Assembly: GCA_028279305.1 (NCBI GenBank)
Contig: JANQOA010000341.1
Location: forward strand, 1 to 43,465
Length of the DNA: 43,465 bases
Direction of reading: 5' to 3'
Source of the DNA: Pseudomonadales bacterium
GTDB lineage: Bacteria > Pseudomonadota > Gammaproteobacteria > Pseudomonadales > Azotimanducaceae
The notes beneath the pieces were generated by a model. The model saw only the letters and a program-made list of their open reading frames with translations. It was not told the origin of the DNA and did no database searches. Positions 42,745 through 43,465 of the stretch are shown piece after piece. Position numbers and translations under genes: made by a program. How positions within the stretch are numbered: the first letter of the stretch is position 1; every line of letters starts with the position of its first letter.

Positions 42745-43465
42745 ATGAAAGTTCTGGTGATTGGTTCCGGGGGCCGCGAGCATGCGCTGGCGTGGAAACT
42801 GGCGCAAAGCAGCGGCGTGACCGAGGTGCTGGTGGCGCCCGGCAACGCCGGCACCGCCGGCGAACTGCAGATGCGCAACGTGGATATACCGGTCAGCGAT
42901 TTTGCCGCGCTGGCGGAGCTTGCCAGCGGCGAACAGGTAGTGATGACCATGGTGGGGCCGGAAGATCCCCTGGTCGGTGGGATTGTTGACTATTTCCAGG
43001 CCCGCGGACTGGCCTGTTTTGGCCCCAGCCAGGCGGCCGCCCAATTGGAAGGCTCCAAGGCGTTCACCAAGGAGTTTCTCGCCCGCAACGATATTCCCAC
43101 CGCAGCCTACGAGAGCTTCACGGACCTGGATAAAGCGCTGGCTTACCTGGCCGCCCAGGGCGCGCCGATTGTCATTAAAGCGGATGGGCTGGCGGCGGGC
43201 AAAGGGGTGGTAGTAGCCCAGACCCTTGAAGAAGCCAATGCCGCGGTTACCGATATGCTCAGCGGCAATGCCTTCGGCGCGGCGGGCGCCCGGGTAGTGA
43301 TTGAAGAATTCCTCAGCGGTGAAGAAGCCAGTTTTATCTGCCTGTGTGACGGCACTACCGCGGTGCCCTTTGCCTCCTCCCAGGACCACAAGGCGCGCGA
43401 TGAGGGTGACAAAGGCCCCAACACGGGCGGCATGGGTGCTTACTCGCCGGCGCCGGTCATAGATC
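42745..43465 (+). CDS. purD: Phosphoribosylamine-glycine ligase, 5' part
   Basis: PurD joins phosphoribosylamine and glycine with ATP to form GAR in purine synthesis. The N-terminal domain [18 protein letters not shown] is followed by [19 protein letters not shown] and the ATP-grasp region ([48 protein letters not shown]). The gene runs off the right edge, leaving about 240 of about 430 residues. ATG at 42745 with AGGGGA about 7 bases upstream. Confidence 0.96.
   Translation, partial: MKVLVIGSGGREHALAWKLAQSSGVTEVLVAPGNAGTAGELQMRNVDIPVSDFAALAELASGEQVVMTMVGPEDPLVGGIVDYFQARGLACFGPSQAAAQLEGSKAFTKEFLARNDIPTAAYESFTDLDKALAYLAAQGAPIVIKADGLAAGKGVVVAQTLEEANAAVTDMLSGNAFGAAGARVVIEEFLSGEEASFICLCDGTTAVPFASSQDHKARDEGDKGPNTGGMGAYSPAPVID

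Noticed and set aside
41829-42950. 373-codon minus-strand frame across the purH-purD junction
   Set aside because: Opposite purH and purD, both confidently identified; no motif and no plausible start site.

Overview
The window reads as chromosome of a GC-rich (roughly 60% by eye) gammaproteobacterium. Lineage markers are mpl, srkA, aceK, dsbD, DUF2333, comF and an aroQ-accB-prmA-DUF3426-dusB-purH-purD gene order. A PPi-dependent phosphofructokinase plus a membrane pyrophosphatase suggests pyrophosphate-linked glycolysis, as known in methanotrophs and some marine Gammaproteobacteria. I cannot name a genus from sequence alone. Coding density is very high: no gene-free stretch exceeds 300 bases, and no tRNA, rRNA, transposase, integrase or attachment site was seen. 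Bases 1-160 hold no gene I can support.

Layout. 161-9366: minus-strand runs for NAD synthesis (nadE), two small hydrolase/unknown genes, a GFA-ArsC fusion, and an SDR-membrane protein-aceK-HAD operon, with ThuA on the plus strand. 9463-16864: mixed housekeeping genes (TauE-like exporter, MBL hydrolase, acyltransferase, srkA, comF, a small flagellar-rod-like protein, acyl-CoA dehydrogenase). 16861-23103: minus-strand block with a tightly coupled cyclase / kinase / nucleoside hydrolase / SDR / lipoprotein set, preceded by mpl and a membrane protein. 23208-31939: pfp and hppA converge on a five-gene type I-E CRISPR Cascade (cas8e-cas11-cas7e-cas5e-cas6e) that has no cas3, cas1 or cas2 beside it and ends in a tiny, degenerate repeat cluster. 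32110-43465: DUF2333, lipoprotein, dsbD, then aroQ-accB-prmA-DUF3426-VOC-dusB-purH-purD, in which accC and fis are missing from their usual places.

The standout is the Cascade island. All five subunits needed to build a crRNA-guided DNA-binding complex are intact and translationally coupled, but the nuclease-helicase and the adaptation genes are absent, and both flanks are closed by housekeeping genes. This fits either a DNA-binding (regulatory or silencing) complex, or an effector that borrows Cas3 and crRNAs from elsewhere. The Cas8e subunit also carries an unusual Lys/Thr/Asn/Gln-rich insertion encoded by a 15-bp tandem repeat. The pfp and hppA flanks suggest that the island entered a PPi-metabolism neighbourhood. 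Whether it acts on those genes is inference only.
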